A DNA stretch of 64,000 nucleotides from assembly GCF_002994745.2 (NCBI RefSeq), contig NC_037092.1, positions 71,957,823 through 72,021,822 on the forward strand. Reading direction: 5' to 3'. Below the pieces are notes generated by a model. That model made no database searches, was not told where the DNA came from, and saw only the letters and a list, made by a program, of their open reading frames with translations. This document shows positions 1 to 12,410 of the stretch, one piece after another; the stretch's first letter is position 1; each line of letters begins with the position of its first letter. Made by a program: the position numbers and the translations under genes. This DNA comes from Rosa chinensis. Its lineage: Eukaryota > Streptophyta > Magnoliopsida > Rosales > Rosaceae.

Positions 1-1290
1 TACCATAGTTTTATTCAGTTCTTTGACACCGCTTTAAGAACTTACAAGTCATGCATGGGAATAACTTAATGCCTTATTAGTCCTGACTTGCTTTGTATTC
101 CTTGGCCTGTATTCCACAAAGAGAATAACTGACAGTGCTAACTGCAGGGACAACATTATATAAAGTATAAATCTTTCCTGGTGATGTTCGAATATAGGCT
201 ATAGCATATACCGATGGATTTAACGTGTCAGTCATCTTTCTTCTCAAATCTAACTAGTGTTAATAGGCTATAGCATATCCATGATTGGTCTATTTCCTTA
301 TAGCTTGAATTATTCATTGCCTAACATGATATCTGAGCTTGATTGACACAATTTCTTAGGTACAAAACCTCCAATCTCTGTTTGTTTTGGAGGGCGCTTG
401 CCAAGGCTACACCCTTTGATCTTTTGTTGTATTTCTCTTTGCCTCTGCACGTGAGGGAGAGAGTTAGCAACATCTATTGGTTGTCTTCCAATCGTTACCG
501 GCCTGCTATTGCATTTCAAGCTCTTTTCTGGTTAGGTCTCACTTATGTAGCCAGATAGTCTATTTGTTTCCGAGTTCCTTGTTACTTCTGCAGTTACTTG
601 AATATTACCTTTACCTTCAAAATGGAGTGAAATGGTAGTTGTGGTGGAGGAAAGTGGATGATGGATTATTGTTCCAATATTTCTACCCCATTGCCAACAA
701 GAAGGACAACATCCATGAGGGATTGGGTCCCTTTGTGTGGGGGAGGCTCCTTCCTCCTTTGCTCAGTTTCTGCCTACAGAGAACTAGTCAAGTACCCAGA
801 GCCAGCAAGCACATCTTTAGTGGGTTTTTTATTGGGTCCATTTGCAGATCTGGGAGTGACATCAAAATAATAATGGATTCAAGCAACTGGTGCGATTATC
901 AGTTTTGATATCTAACCTCTGCTGCAGTAATCTGAGTGTATGATCGTAGCCACAAGAATAACCACATTACATGTGTTTGGGGAAATGTGATGAGGAGCGG
1001 ATATCAATCGCCAATGATTATATGGAGTTACGAGATTCCTTTAATGGATGATGATATTCTAGAAAGAGCTCAAGGAGGTAACTGAAGGCAAGAGAGGTAA
1101 AATGGGACGGCATGAGGAGGTTACAGATCAGTGACCTAACTGGTCGCCTCCCCCTAACGAAATTGGTTTTGAGGTTCCACAGCAAGCGCCGGGCCTGATA
1201 CAGATCGCTTCCTCGGCTTGATCGTATATTTTTCTGCATTAGATTATTGCTTGTTTCATTTTCGTTCTCGACATAAGGTTTCATTAAACT
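1..1290. other. Gene-like region, product not recognised
   Basis: This stretch is less AT-rich than the next 1.7 kb and holds several short open frames, none of which I recognise. On the - strand 519-310 reads a basic segment with motifs PVTIGRQPIDVAN and GKRPPKQTEIGGFVPKK and ends in a stop at 310-312, so it could be a terminal exon. On the + strand 658-870 reads a segment ending PEPASTSLVGFLLGPFADLGVTSK-like before two stops, written here only in part: residues LVGFLLGPFADLG. Neither frame has a clear start codon or a chain of splice sites. It may be the edge of a gene that continues left of the window, or a decayed gene fragment. Confidence 0.25.
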
Positions 1291-1299
1291 TTTAAGCTC

Positions 1300-2993
1300 G
1301 TGTTTTCACATTTCAACTATTTTTTAGTATGTAGTCATCTAGGTTATTTATTTATATTTATTTTTTAATTTTTCACATTTCAACTTAGCAATATAAACTT
1401 GTGTTAAGCATTAATTCAGCAGCTTTGATTGACTAGAGAACATTGTGAGTAAATTTATCTACAACTAAACTTAAATAAAATTTTAATACGAAGACTTTAT
1501 AATATTTTATTTTCACACAATGAGATTTTTAAATGTAGTGGTTAAAATTTTATAATTTAAAATGTTAAAACAGAAGATTTGAGTGAAAATATTTCAAATG
1601 TCAGTAGAAATCAACCATCATTATTATGTGCATGCAAATCAATAACATTACTTAAGGATCTATGTATAATCAGTCAATAAACATATGATACTTGTTAAGT
1701 AAGGCACTGTTAGTCGGTCATGTTATGGGTGCTTGAGCAAAGTGTGCACCCTTTGAAGTTATGAAACCAATTAAGTCCAGCAATGCTTACAGAAATCTGA
1801 ATAAAATCAAACCCCGAAACCCCCCAGCATAATATACAGCCCGATCGATCGGTTTCAAACGTCAGACTGACATTGTTGTCTCTGGGAACCAAAATATTTT
1901 TCTGGGGTATATATGAAGGCCAACCATTTGTAACGTGAAGACCCTATTGTTTGCGCTTTTTAAATTTAATTAAACGAAGCTGCATAGACAAAATCATAGA
2001 GGGTGGGGTTTGACCAGTTTCTTTTGAGTTTTAGGAGTAGTACAAAGGGTCCACGCCCTTCTAGGGTACCCATCCCATGCTGCTCACATGTGTGCATGTG
2101 GGTCACTCCCCAACTGCCAAATGCTCATATTCTCAATCCCACATGATTTTTGAACCGACTATAATAACTTGGTTTAACACAAATTTGAAACACCCTTCTT
2201 TGCTAGCTAGAAAAGTTAAAAAGGGATGCATTGTATACCGACCTCAACATAGCATGTGATGTTTATTTGACCCGTCACAAAAATTTCTTTGACCAGGTAC
2301 TCAATTTTTTTTTTTGTCATTGAATAGTCTGGAGATTAAGAGGTCCCATCTTGCTAATTTTATATGAAGTGGGAAACTGGTGGCTTTGTCATCAAAAGAG
2401 AGCAGGAGGAAAGTTGGGATCAAATTGTTCTGATCATTTCAATTTCATATAACCCAAACGGTAAGAAATGACAGAGAAATGAGTTGGTATGAAAATACAT
2501 AAAGAGAATTCATAATGAATGACATTGTTGAATTCATAATGAATGAATTCAACACCTTCCAATATAGGGTGACTTTGTAGTAGTTTTTATGTGTCGGTGT
2601 TTTTTGTCGACTCCATAGAGGTCGATCGTTATTGTACTGCTTGCTGAATTGCATAATGAATGACATTTTTAACTAAAAAAAAAAATCCTCCAATATAACA
2701 ACTAAAAAATTTACACGACAACAACATATACTGACAATTAACATAATTATGATTTGAACTGGCCACATATATGACTTAGAAGTTAGAACCATTCTAGCAA
2801 GCTTTTCTACTTTATTAGCTAGTTAATTTCAAAATGCATCTCCATCGATTCTCTGTATTTTATATATCTTTAAATTTACATCATTTTTCGATCTCATTAT
2901 TTAAAGGCTCCTCTAAGGCCCTCAGCCCTCTCATCATAGAGCCAGCAGGTCGCTCCTCTAGTTGAAATATCAGGCTTTTTTTATCATTGCCTT
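1300..2993. other. AT-rich intergenic DNA
   Basis: No coding frame, RNA gene or bounded repeat is visible. A short direct repeat of GAATTCATAATGAATGA type lies near 2507-2548. The right edge is set by the TRIM element that starts at 2994. Confidence 0.6.
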
Positions 2994-3115
2994 TGTTGAG
3001 AATATATACCATCCCACATGGAAAAAATGGGACATTGCCTATGGATTTATAAGGGTTTGGGTCATTCCATCTATTGCCAATTGGTTTTGGATGTGAACCA
3101 CAGATTACTTTATCA
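2994..3115 (+). repeat. TRIM 5' LTR
   Basis: 122-bp terminal repeat that pairs with 3229-3350. It starts TGTTGAG, ends ATCA, and is followed at once by the Met-tRNA primer-binding site. Confidence 0.88.
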
Positions 3116-3228
3116 TGGTATCAGAGCGGGTTACCTACGTGTGCATGCCTAACGACTACACAGGCTTCACGTCACCCAAAAAGTTGTCCACGTGTATGGC
3201 TTGAAAATTCGCCACACGTGCGGGGGCG

Positions 3229-3350
3229 TGTTGAGAATATATACCATCCCACATGGGAAAAATGGGACTTTGCCTATGAGTTTATAAGGGTTTGGGCCAC
3301 TCCATCCATTGCTAATTGGTTTTGGATGTGAACCCCAGATTACTTTATTA
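3229..3350 (+). repeat. TRIM 3' LTR
   Basis: 122-bp copy of the 5' repeat with about 10 substitutions. The terminal CA has become TA. The GCCTT target duplication follows. Confidence 0.88.
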
Positions 3351-3516
3351 GCCTTGATAGGTATTTATATTTCAAATTTACTTTCATTTTCTGATTGAGA
3401 ATATTGGAAAGAAAACCAGCACTCCTAGCCCTATGCATTTTGAAGATATATTTGAATGGCCAAAGAAAGAAAAAAATTAAATCTGTTTAGAACTTTAACT
3501 AAAGTAACTAAACAAG

Positions 3517-4609
3517 CGTGCAAGCTAGACGTCTCCGAGCTTCTCGGAGCGAACTAGGGTTTTTCGAAACTTTGGTTTCGACAGGGGGAGGCGTACTTCC
3601 CTCGAGCAAGGCGGCGATCGTGATGTGGCAGGGTCCAACGGCGGCGCGGAGCAGGTCCTCAAGCGTCGATCATGTTCGCGTCTTGAAGCTTCCGATCGGG
3701 GGTTTCTTTGATCGTGTTTTCAGGTCAACCAGTTCGAACGATGTCTTCATTTGGGTGGTTGTGGGTCAGAGGAGGGCGATCAGGTCAGGGACTTCACCAG
3801 CGCTGCAGCATCTGAGAAGGGCGGCGGGCTGTTCCTGCAGGGAAGCAGTCTGATCGTCGCTTGAATCCGGGTCGAGGTCCAGATTCCTCCCACAATGGTG
3901 GAAGATAGTGGCCGGCCGTCGGATTGGTGATTGGTCGCTGCTCTTCCGACGATGCTCTACATGCAGATCTGGAAGGGAGGAGAGGATGATGGGCTCAGCT
4001 CCGGTCGGGTCGCCGAGGTGGGCCAAGCTTTGGTGGCTTTGCCGGAGTCGTCCGATCTACGTCTCCGGGTTTCTCGACTGGAAATCCTAGTTTCTAACTA
4101 GAGTTTTGGGTTGGGCCTGGAGATGTGGGCCATTCCTTTTCTTTCTCTTTTTGGATCGAGCTTGTGGTGATTGTCGGGGAGTGGCCGAGCCCATTTTTCC
4201 TTTGCTTTGATTTAAGTTTCGTTATGCCCAATCGTTTTCAGATCAAGACTGCTACGGGAGTTGGTAATTATCTGGAATAAGATTGGTGTTTCATTTTCAA
4301 GCGGCTTATGGATAAGGAATTGCTCCTATTTGTTTGCTAGGAAGTGGCTCCTCTGTTAGTACCACAATTGCGCCCCTGGCTAATGGGGATGCTAATCGAT
4401 GATTTTGCCCTAGAAGACACGGAGTTTGTTCTTTATTTATGAGTTCGCTTACAAAGCGGGCTCAAAATTGTCTTGTAATGAGTTTACATTGCTTAGATAG
4501 GAGCGTGGTTGTTATCTCGCCATTTTTCTGTCTTTAAGTGTATGTTAGACTCTGGTCTGTTGGCTGGTCATCTAATGATATTGACCCTTTATTTTAAAAA
4601 AAAAAAAAA
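3517..4609 (+). mobile_element. Non-LTR retroposon with poly(A) tail
   Basis: A 16-bp target duplication, AAAGTAACTAAACAAG, flanks this segment (3501-3516 and 4610-4625), and a run of A's (from about 4596) sits at its 3' end. These mark target-primed reverse transcription. The 5' half is GC-rich and keeps a short frame (3518-3853), unlike the AT-rich surroundings. At 1.09 kb it is far shorter than an autonomous LINE, and I see no reverse transcriptase, so it is either an internally deleted or 5'-truncated LINE or a retroposed transcript. Family not identified. Confidence 0.75.
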
Positions 4610-4625
4610 AAAGTAACTAAACAAG

Positions 4626-5795
4626 AATTTTTAAATTAGCCAAAATACTAAAAAGTCATTCTCGCTTTCTACATTTATGAGTCATAAGCGAAACAATCAT
4701 TTGACTGGTTAAAAAATATATAATTTCACTGATTTTAATCAATTTTTTTAAATAATGGTATGGATCGACTCTGAATTATTTCTATACCGCTATATAGAGA
4801 GTCATCTAAAAATTGATTTTCCCCGTGATAACCAAAGAACCTTAATAAAGAGTCATTTAGAGTAACATGTACTACTATTGATTAAACAAGTAGCTAGACA
4901 CATATATAGTACTTCATTCTTGACGAAAATTTTGGAGAACAACTAAATGCCATGCGCCAGTGACCATACAAAGGCGCGGCCTGTGTCTAAAGCATGTGCT
5001 CCTGTTTGTTTACCTTACAGAGACTTGTTAGGGTTAACTTGTACTTTTCACTAATTTAATCAAGTTGAAATTTATTGAGAAATGAGAACCCCTCTTATGG
5101 TCAAATATTCCCTTAACAATGATTCAAAGCTTCTGTTAGGGTCACATGGGAATATTATTTCCCTCACACAGATTGATTTTGATTGGTAATATGTTCACAT
5201 TTAGTTTACAATAATTATTTTACATTAAGTCTAGTACTTTCCCTTATTTGGGAAAATAAATTGAAACTACTGTTAAAATAGTGGAAATTTGACCAGTCAA
5301 ATCTTCGGGCAAACAAAAATAAATATCCGATCACAAGAAGAAAATTCTATGTTTTCTAAAATTTGGGAGATCCAAGTTGAGAGCCTGAGCTGCTGTAGCA
5401 GGAATGCAGTTGACCAGCAATTGAAGCCTCTAGCCATTTTCTTCTTTTCTCGGCTTCTTTCATTTCTATTTGGGTTATTTTACAAATTAACTAGAAGATA
5501 GTGTCCTAATTTTCACAGTTTTGCGTTTCTTGATCTCTATGGTTAAAGTTTGCATGTAACTAGGAAACAAGGAGATTTTAGGATTTCGGCGTCGTATATA
5601 TGAAGTTGATTTATTGAATTTTTAGTGATTCTTAGCTAGATGATTTTTTCTTCTTCTTCTTCTTCTTGATAGCAAATCCTTTTGAAGTTTTGTAGTACAA
5701 CGATGTCAAGAATTTTAGCGGCGTTGATTTTGGACTTGGTTTTCGCTGGTGTGCCCCATCTTGTACACTCTTTTCAGCATATGCTCCTCTTTAGC
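4626..5795. other. AT-rich intergenic DNA
   Basis: No gene is recognised. Part of it (about 4630-4870) resembles the AT-rich MITE-like sequence seen again near 13880-15060. A (TTC)n microsatellite lies at about 5649-5668. The right end carries the first copy of the target duplication of the next retroposon. Confidence 0.5.
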
Positions 5796-5809
5796 GGTAT
5801 CTTAAGATT

Positions 5810-6776
5810 TTTTTTTTTTTTAGGGCAACGGAAGACTAATCCATTTATGGTAAATCATACGACCTCACTTAGTCAAGCATGAAGGGTACAGAACACCCCT
5901 CATATTACAACGCATGCTCACGAAGAGAACTAAATCCAAAAGAAATCCAAAAAAACTAAAGTCCAAAAGACTAAAATCCTAAAAGAACTGCTGAAAAAAA
6001 ATGCAGAATTTAAAAACCCCATAATCCTACACTGCCCTAAAATGGAACCAATGTCCTGAAAATCTTGATGCCTAAGACCCTCCTGGTGTACGTCGCAATA
6101 TTCAACACACCCTCGACAACATGCTAGAAACAGGTGCAGGACAAAGAGTAGGACAGACCACCCCCAAGAAGCTCAAACTCGACCAAGAGTGAGAAAATAG
6201 GGGAATTGGACTAATTAGGCCCAATTCACTGAACTACAACTTTGCAGCCCATGAAGGCAGAGGCCCAAGACCCGCTGCCCAAACCCTATGTTCCCAAACC
6301 CTCACTGACCGGATCTGGAACCTCCAAGAAGCCGTCCGCCACCCCCTCGTCAGTCTGATGGCCATAGCAATTATCTCACCACCTACCAAAACTGCTCGCT
6401 GCACCTATCTGGCCCTGCAAACATGAACCAAAAGCCTCAGTGGACATCTCCTCCTCGCCTGAAGGACGTCTCCGACCCGGTCCTCCTCTAGACCCCGAAA
6501 GCCTGTCGTTGCCTCCTCCTGGTCGATCCTGAAAGCCGCCCCAGAACAAAACAGGGTGTGATTACAAACCCGAAGCAATATTTGAACCTCCGGTCAAACC
6601 ACCTCTGCAAACACACGAAGGAGGTGAAGCCTCATCCTTCTACCACTTGTAGCGCTAGAGAGCCCTATTGCAGACGGGATTGGAGCGCCGCCGCTTGCTC
6701 CACGAAACCTAGAAGGCTTCGGTTTCGCTAAAAAAGTTTCAAGGGTTTTTCTTTTGGGAGATTCTTTAAGATTTAT
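5810..6776 (-). mobile_element. Non-LTR retroposon, inverted, with poly(A) tail
   Basis: The 14-bp duplication GGTATCTTAAGATT is found at 5796-5809 and 6777-6790. A T-run (5808-5821) at the left end is the poly(A) tail of a - strand insertion. The body is GC-rich near its 5' end (right side), like the retroposon at 3517-4609, but the two 3' tails differ. No reverse transcriptase frame is seen. It is probably a truncated LINE or a retroposed transcript; the family is unresolved. Confidence 0.72.
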
Positions 6777-6790
6777 GGTATCTTAAGATT

Positions 6791-7740
6791 GATTAGTGGC
6801 AGAAACAACATAAGAGATGTGCACCTAGACCTTTTGATGATAGTAGTTGTCTAGTGGCATGGGTGAAATTAATTCTTTGAGGATTACATTGGTGGAGTTC
6901 CGTTTGAAGTTAGTTGCAAATGATGTTTAGAATTTGTTTTGTGAATTTGAGAAGATGTTGGATGCTTGTGGAACATGGCTGAAACTGCTAGGATTTTTTG
7001 TGATTTGTGGGCACTAGTTGGTCCTCTGATGGTGGTCGTTGTTGATCAAGGTTAACGTACTGTTAAGTTTTTGCTACAAGTCTTCTTGACAACGAAGACT
7101 AAGTTGAGAGAATTCCTAATGGTGGCGGTTGTTTGGTGTGCACGACACACCATGTTAGAGTTTTCTTTAGATTAGGTCCGGAAGATCTATGTTTGGGTGG
7201 CATTTTGGACCTATAATCACTTGGGTTTGTGTTTGGGATCCATGTGGTTATTGTATAAAAGTTTAGGATCCAGGTTGGATTTAAAATTTTGAATATTAAG
7301 AGTTTTATGCTCATTTCATAGAAGTTCATGAGTTGTAACTTATAAGTGATTCAGGTTTTATTATCTTATTTTATTTTTGGTTCTAAAGTCATTGTTTTCT
7401 GTGTCATACACTTACAAAAGTATGATAAGGGGGAATTCACCCTATCAACCTCCAAGAACCAAGATTGACATAACCACCACAATCAACAAATCCACCAAAA
7501 TAGTAGTCCCAACTCAGTCGCACAGCCTGAAAACCAAGCCACGAAATAGAGATCTATAAATGGAAGGCACAAGAAAATGCCAAACCACTAGATATGCTCT
7601 CAGAGCTCTCCAATAGCTTCTCTATAAAGTATATATTACTCAAAAGTTAAAAAAACACTATAATTTTTCTACCATAGCTCCAACAATTTCTCTGTTGTAG
7701 TCTCTATAAGCTATGGTATGTTAACATTTCTCATTAATTG
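6791..7740. other. Intergenic DNA
   Basis: This continues the sequence interrupted by the retroposon at 5810-6776. Frames are short and broken, and I found no recognisable protein. Confidence 0.5.
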
Positions 7741-7744
7741 ACTA

Positions 7745-7990
7745 TTTTTACCACTTTAAGGACTCATGTTACCACTTTTGAGGACTAATATTACTATTTT
7801 GAGGACTCATATGGTAAACTAAGAAAATTTACCACTTTAAGGACTTATGTTACGACTTTGAGGACCAATATTACTATTTTGAGGACTCATGTGGTAACGA
7901 AGAAAATTTACCACTTTAAGGACTCATGTTACCACTTTGAGGACTAATATTACTATTTTGATGACTCATTTTACCACTTTTAAGGCAATT
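7745..7990 (+). repeat. Tandem repeat, about 85-bp unit, about 3 copies
   Basis: Direct repeats built on TTTACCACTTTAAGGACT and ATTACTATTTTGAGGACT run through the segment. Three imperfect copies are separated by AAGAAAATTTACCAC. No coding role is apparent. Confidence 0.8.
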
Positions 7991-8454
7991 GTATGCATGT
8001 CATACAATAACACATTGTAGAATTTTTCATAAGTTATTATCTACATTTAAATATGGTATTATTGTTTAAATTAAAAAATCTAATCAAATAAATTTTGATG
8101 AAGGTAAAAGAGAGTTAAAATATTCAGGACGAAACTTTCTCTCTCTTCTCGATTTCTAATTTAGTAAAAGATTTAGCGAAGTTATTGAAGGAAAATAATG
8201 ATGACTTTTCCTTGTATTAACAAAAAAATATACTTATAAGGAAGCTGCTAGAGTTTTTTGTAAATTAGCTGAAAGTTAACTTTGACTGCAAGCTAGGATA
8301 AAACAAACCTCATAACCAAACCTTTCAAATCATTGTCCGCAATAATCAACGATAAACATAAAATAGAACTGACAGATACTAATCGAGGAGAATTCTAATG
8401 AAGGACCAAGTTGATATTAGATGACGTGAAGACTAGAGAAAAACCTTTAAGAAT

Positions 8455-9100
8455 TGTTGGAGAGGAAAAATATCACATTAGAAAAGTGACAAAAGAAAAT
8501 ATAGCTTATTAGTGGCCAAGTGAGTGGCTCACACCCAATTGTACTAAGCTATTTTGAGTTAAAACCCAACACCTAATATGTTGTTAAGTTGGGACAATAT
8601 GGGTATAATGGTGGGCCACGGGTCATGTTTGTCATTGTTTAACAGGATATTAGAACGGGTCCCTCTCCAATGACGTCTTTAATTGTCATGGGCCCAATTT
8701 GAGTTCCTTAAATTGGCCATTGAAAATATTCTGATCATATTGTTATTTAATTGGCCAAGTCTCCAATATGAAACTTGTGTCCTAATTTCCAATGTGAGAA
8801 TTAAATTTATCAATTGATTTGTCAAGTCTCGAATTTGGAAGTTGTGCCCCAATTTTTAATGTGGGAATTCGATTTGTATATATGATTGCACATGCAAACC
8901 TAGAGCTAGGTTGCACGTGAGAGGATGTGTTGGAAAGGAAAAATCTCACATTAGAAAAGTGACAAAAGATAACTTATAAGTGAATGACTCATACCCAATT
9001 ATACCAAGGCCTTTTGTAATTAAAACTCAACACCTAATAGATGGTTAAGTTTGAACAATGTCATTAGAATGATGATGAGCAAGTCATATCATGACAGAAG
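8455..9100 (+). mobile_element. Decayed TRIM-like / short-LTR element
   Basis: Two related direct repeats start TGTTGGAGAGGAAAAAT (8455) and TGTTGGAAAGGAAAAAT (8928), each followed by CACATTAGAAAAGTGACAAA. After the first repeat is GGATATTAGAAC (about 8645), which looks like a mutated TGGTATCAGAGC primer site. About 280 bp of non-coding DNA separates the repeats. I could not confirm a target duplication, so the right boundary is approximate. Confidence 0.55.
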
Positions 9101-9284
9101 AAAAGTGACAAAAAAAAATGAAGAAAAAGACATGGCTAGGACGTGTAGGGTTTATATTTATCACTCCATTTTATATTCATCATTGTTCTATGTCCCTCCG
9201 GGGAGGGGGGAATATTAACATTTTCGATTGAATTCATAGCATTTTTGTTGATTGGTATATAAGATGAATGAGAGCATGTTTAAC

Positions 9285-9480
9285 AATGCTATTCATTTTT
9301 TAGTCAAAATAGCTAAAAAGTCATTTTGACTAGCCACTTTTAAAATACATCTGCATCAATACACTCTATTTTAATTAGCTGGTTTTAAAATTTATTTTAT
9401 TTTTAGAATAGATAAAAAATAGTTCAAATATATTTATAAATTACATAGAATAACTTAAACTCGTTATTCAAATACTATTG
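9285..9480. repeat. AT-rich MITE-like repeat
   Basis: The sequence around AAAATAGCTAAAAAGTCATT and the following AT-rich part is the reverse-complement relative of 14880-15060. A dispersed short DNA element explains this best. Termini are not resolved. Confidence 0.5.
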
Positions 9481-9489
9481 ATTCAAATT

Positions 9490-9740
9490 GGGCTTTTTGC
9501 AATTCTAGGGCAGAGGATATTAACCACCTCTTCCTCTCCTGCCTCTTTACTGTGAACGTTTAGCATTTAGCTGGGATAAGATTCATGATTACCATTCTTT
9601 TAATGATTGGTTTCTTTCCTGGTTCAGGAAGGAAACTCAAAAGACCATTACAGAAAACTACTTTATTCTTTGCTGGAAAATTTGGGAGGCAAGAAACAAT
9701 CTCTTCTTCAGACTTATTTAGGGTTTTAATGGAGTACGAG
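9490..9740 (+). pseudogene. LINE pol fragment (zf-RVT / pre-RNase H region)
   Basis: Reading through a few stops and frame changes, this encodes AEDINHLFLSCLFTVNVW followed by FNDWFLSWFRKE and ILCWKIWEARNNLFF, the C-terminal zinc-binding reverse transcriptase region of plant L1-like LINEs. It continues in two further segments (10562-10778 and 13432-13830), separated by later insertions. No intact frame remains. Confidence 0.7.
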
Positions 9741-10561
9741 GGAGTTGGGAATCAGTTAAGGGGTTGACAACTGGGGATCTGAGGGATGCAGGTTTCAGTG
9801 GAGAGAAGGTGAAATCCATTGGGCGCTTCGATTGGATGAGGGATTTGCTTTTGAGTTGAACGAAGGTTGGCTGTTGATGAAGAAGAAAGTACTTGTGTTT
9901 CGGGGAGAGAAGAAGACTGATGAAGAAATTGCATTTTCATTGTGTTTTGAAGTGCTGGAAATAAATGAAGTGGGAGACAAAGTTGCTAGCCCTTACTTAA
10001 TTAAGTTGTCAAAGATCGGGTAGTCTGCTCTTTTTATTTTGTATTCATGAATCAAACAACACATAATTAAAGTTATGTCGTCTGATTCTACACACATTAA
10101 ATTTGAGCTAGGCAGCAAGGAGGGGAAGCGCCCGCTATGTGCAATCAAAATTTCAGTTTTGGGTGGGAAATGAGTGGCATTTGGAGGCAGATCCAAACCT
10201 CCCAATATATCTTCCTTGATCATACAACACCAAAAACAAAAGCTGTTGTATGGTATTTTGCAAACTACACTCATACAACAGATATAACTATTATGTTGTA
10301 CAATGTAGTACAAATTTGGAGCTAAATTTGAATCCAGGTAGGAGGAAAATCTGCCTCTAATTTTTTCTTTCATTCACACAACTAACCATTCTTATAAGTG
10401 TTATACAATGACCTTCTAGCTAAAAAATTATGAATTTTAATAGCCTTAGACAACGTAAGTTTTTTTAAACCTGTTGTATGATTCACATTCCCTCATCACA
10501 CAACAAATATTTATTTTTTATTGTGCAAAAAGTGTTGTGTGTTGAGGCTATTGTTGTAGTG
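9741..10561 (-). mobile_element. Inserted DNA with a CACTA-type terminus
   Basis: This block interrupts the LINE remnant. Its right edge reads CACTACAACAATAGCC on the - strand, ending at 10561, and is followed inward by repeated TTGTTGTATGAT/ACACAACA-type subterminal motifs, as in CACTA (En/Spm) elements. I found no matching CACTA start at the left edge, so the left boundary (somewhere after about 9724) is inferred from where the LINE reading stops. A + strand frame at 9832-10023, with NEGWLLMKKKVLVFRGEKK, looks protein-like but is not recognised; it may be captured sequence. Confidence 0.5.
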
Positions 10562-10778
10562 TTTCTCCCCTCCTAAATTCGGTTGTCCATGCTGCTGCTT
10601 CAATTGGTGACAACTACAGAAGTCACAATCCAATCAACCTTGTTCGCCCTTCTGCTTATTCAGTTCGTTCAGACCACCTAACTGTTATAAGGTGGCTCCC
10701 TCCTCCCTGCTAGTTTGCCAAGCTGAATTTTAATGGATCAGTTATCAACAACAAGAAGGATGCTGTAACTTTGTCATC
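10562..10778 (+). pseudogene. LINE remnant, linker to RNase H
   Basis: This continues the LINE C-terminal region: it reads DHLTVIRWLPPP, then FAKLNFNGSVINNKK, the start of the RNase H-like (RVT_3) domain, with one in-frame stop. It is cut at 10779-10783 by the solo LTR target duplication AAAGA and resumes at 13432. Confidence 0.65.
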
Positions 10779-11749
10779 AAAGATGTAATACCCTAGAAAT
10801 TCATAATTATTTTTTGAGGATTTTCAGTAAATAATTCAGTAGTTGTTGGTACGAGTACGTAGTTCGAGGATGAGGTGGTAGTATTTTGGTCGAATAATTA
10901 CTCGAAACGTTTTATTTTTGAGGGGTCAATGAGGTTGACTTTTTATCGTTGAGTTTCTCTAAAAACTTCCCTCACGAAAGTCGTAGAGCGCATCGATACG
11001 AGTTTGTGGATATGTAGAATGCAAATATCGGAGTTCGTATGAGAATGTTATGGTCAGCTGAAAAACCTACTAATTTTGAAAATTTACTATAAATAGAGGA
11101 TTTCCAGAAATGGAAATCACTTTCCATTTCCGTTAGTTTTCTAGAAATTTCCAGAACCTATTCTTTTTCTACAATCCAGCCGACCCGACCCTAACCCAAC
11201 AGTCCGACCTGATTGCATCTTTCGACTCCGACCACCTCCGGCGACGAGATCGACCCTATTCGACTCAGACAGAAGTCGATGTCGTCCTCGTGCCCTCCTT
11301 TTCCTCCAACAACCACCCCAGACAACGGATCGAAGTAGAGAAAGCTTGGAGCTTAGGGATCTGACCAGAATTTCTAACTCTGGCAACGGCTGGGCTTCAA
11401 ACTAGTCTTGTTCTTCTCGTAGGAGCTTCTTCCTTTGACCCTTGGTGGTGGTTGTGGACGATTCACACCGGAACAAAGTCAACGCATGGTGAACAATGTG
11501 TTTGAACTTATGGCGGCGATAGGCGGCGATCTAGGCCGAGTTGGTTCAAAACCCAGGTACTTGACAGAGTTGTGTTTAGCGGATTGGGACGATTGTGCTT
11601 ATATTGGTTAGCGTGTGAAGACGCAGCAGAATTTAGAGGTGAGTAAATTTCATAATATTTGTTATGAATAAGTTACCATATTATCATGGAGTTATTTGTT
11701 TAACCATGACTATAGTTGGTATTAGTGGCATTTCTGAGTGGATGACTAC

Positions 11750-11751
<2 letters not shown>

Positions 11752-11792
<41 letters not shown>
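11752..11792 (+). repeat. (TG)n microsatellite
   Basis: An uninterrupted TG dinucleotide run of about 20 units inside the solo LTR. Confidence 0.9.
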
Positions 11793-11793
<1 letters not shown>

Positions 11794-12060
11794 TTACATG
11801 AAATATATATGTATTGGTGCATTGTTGTGATATGAGCAATATATGATGCATTGAGTTCATCATCGTTTGGAAATAGTGAAATTGTGTATTGAGTTGTGAT
11901 TATAAAATATCATTTGTTGAGGTTGCAAAGAAAGATTGGAATTGAGTTCATTATTGTTTCAGAATAGTGAAATTGTGTATTGAGTGGTGATTGTAGAATT
12001 TCATTTTTTGAGATACCATGGGTCTAGTATGACCATCTTAATTGAGATTTAAGATATGGT

Positions 12061-12410
12061 AGCTTGTGTAGGAATATCTGAGTAATGATCAGTGGAATCA
12101 ATGTGATGAATCTTTGTGATGATTGCCATGTAAAGCTTGTGTAGGAATATCTGTGTAATGATAGGTGAAATCAGTGTGATGATTTTCATGTAAAGCTTGT
12201 GTAGGAATATATGATAATGAATCGGTGACATCAGTGTGATGATCTTTGTAATGATTGTTGTGCAAAGCATGTGAGAATATCTGTGTGATAACCCGTGAAA
12301 TCTGTGTGATGATCAGTAAGATGATCTGTGTGATGACCGGTGAAATCTGTGTGATGATCAGTAGGATGATTGCTATCTGTGTGATAACCGGTGACATCTG
12401 TGTGATGATT
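12061..12410 (+). repeat. Minisatellite inside solo LTR
   Basis: The first part has 60-75 bp units starting AGCTTGTGTAGGAATAT (about 12063, 12134, 12194). The second part has shorter units based on CTGTGTGATGATCAGT and TGACCGGTGAAAT. All of it is non-coding. Confidence 0.8.

Larger units (their letters stand above)
2994..3350 (+). mobile_element. TRIM (miniature LTR retrotransposon), complete
   Basis: Two direct repeats of exactly 122 bp (2994-3115 and 3229-3350) begin TGTTGAGAATATATACC. The left repeat ends in CA and the right one in TA. Directly after the left repeat is TGGTATCAGAGC (3116-3127), the primer-binding site complementary to initiator Met tRNA. A purine-rich tract, GCGGGGGCG, precedes the right repeat. 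The flanking target duplication GCCTT is present at 2989-2993 and 3351-3355. Only 113 bp lie between the repeats and they encode nothing, which is the definition of a TRIM: it must be mobilised by another element's proteins. I count about 10 mismatches between the repeats (about 8%), so it is not recent. Confidence 0.9.

Noticed and set aside
12049..12397. Thr/Ile/His-rich frames on the - strand
   Set aside because: They arise from the GTGATGATC minisatellite in the solo LTR.
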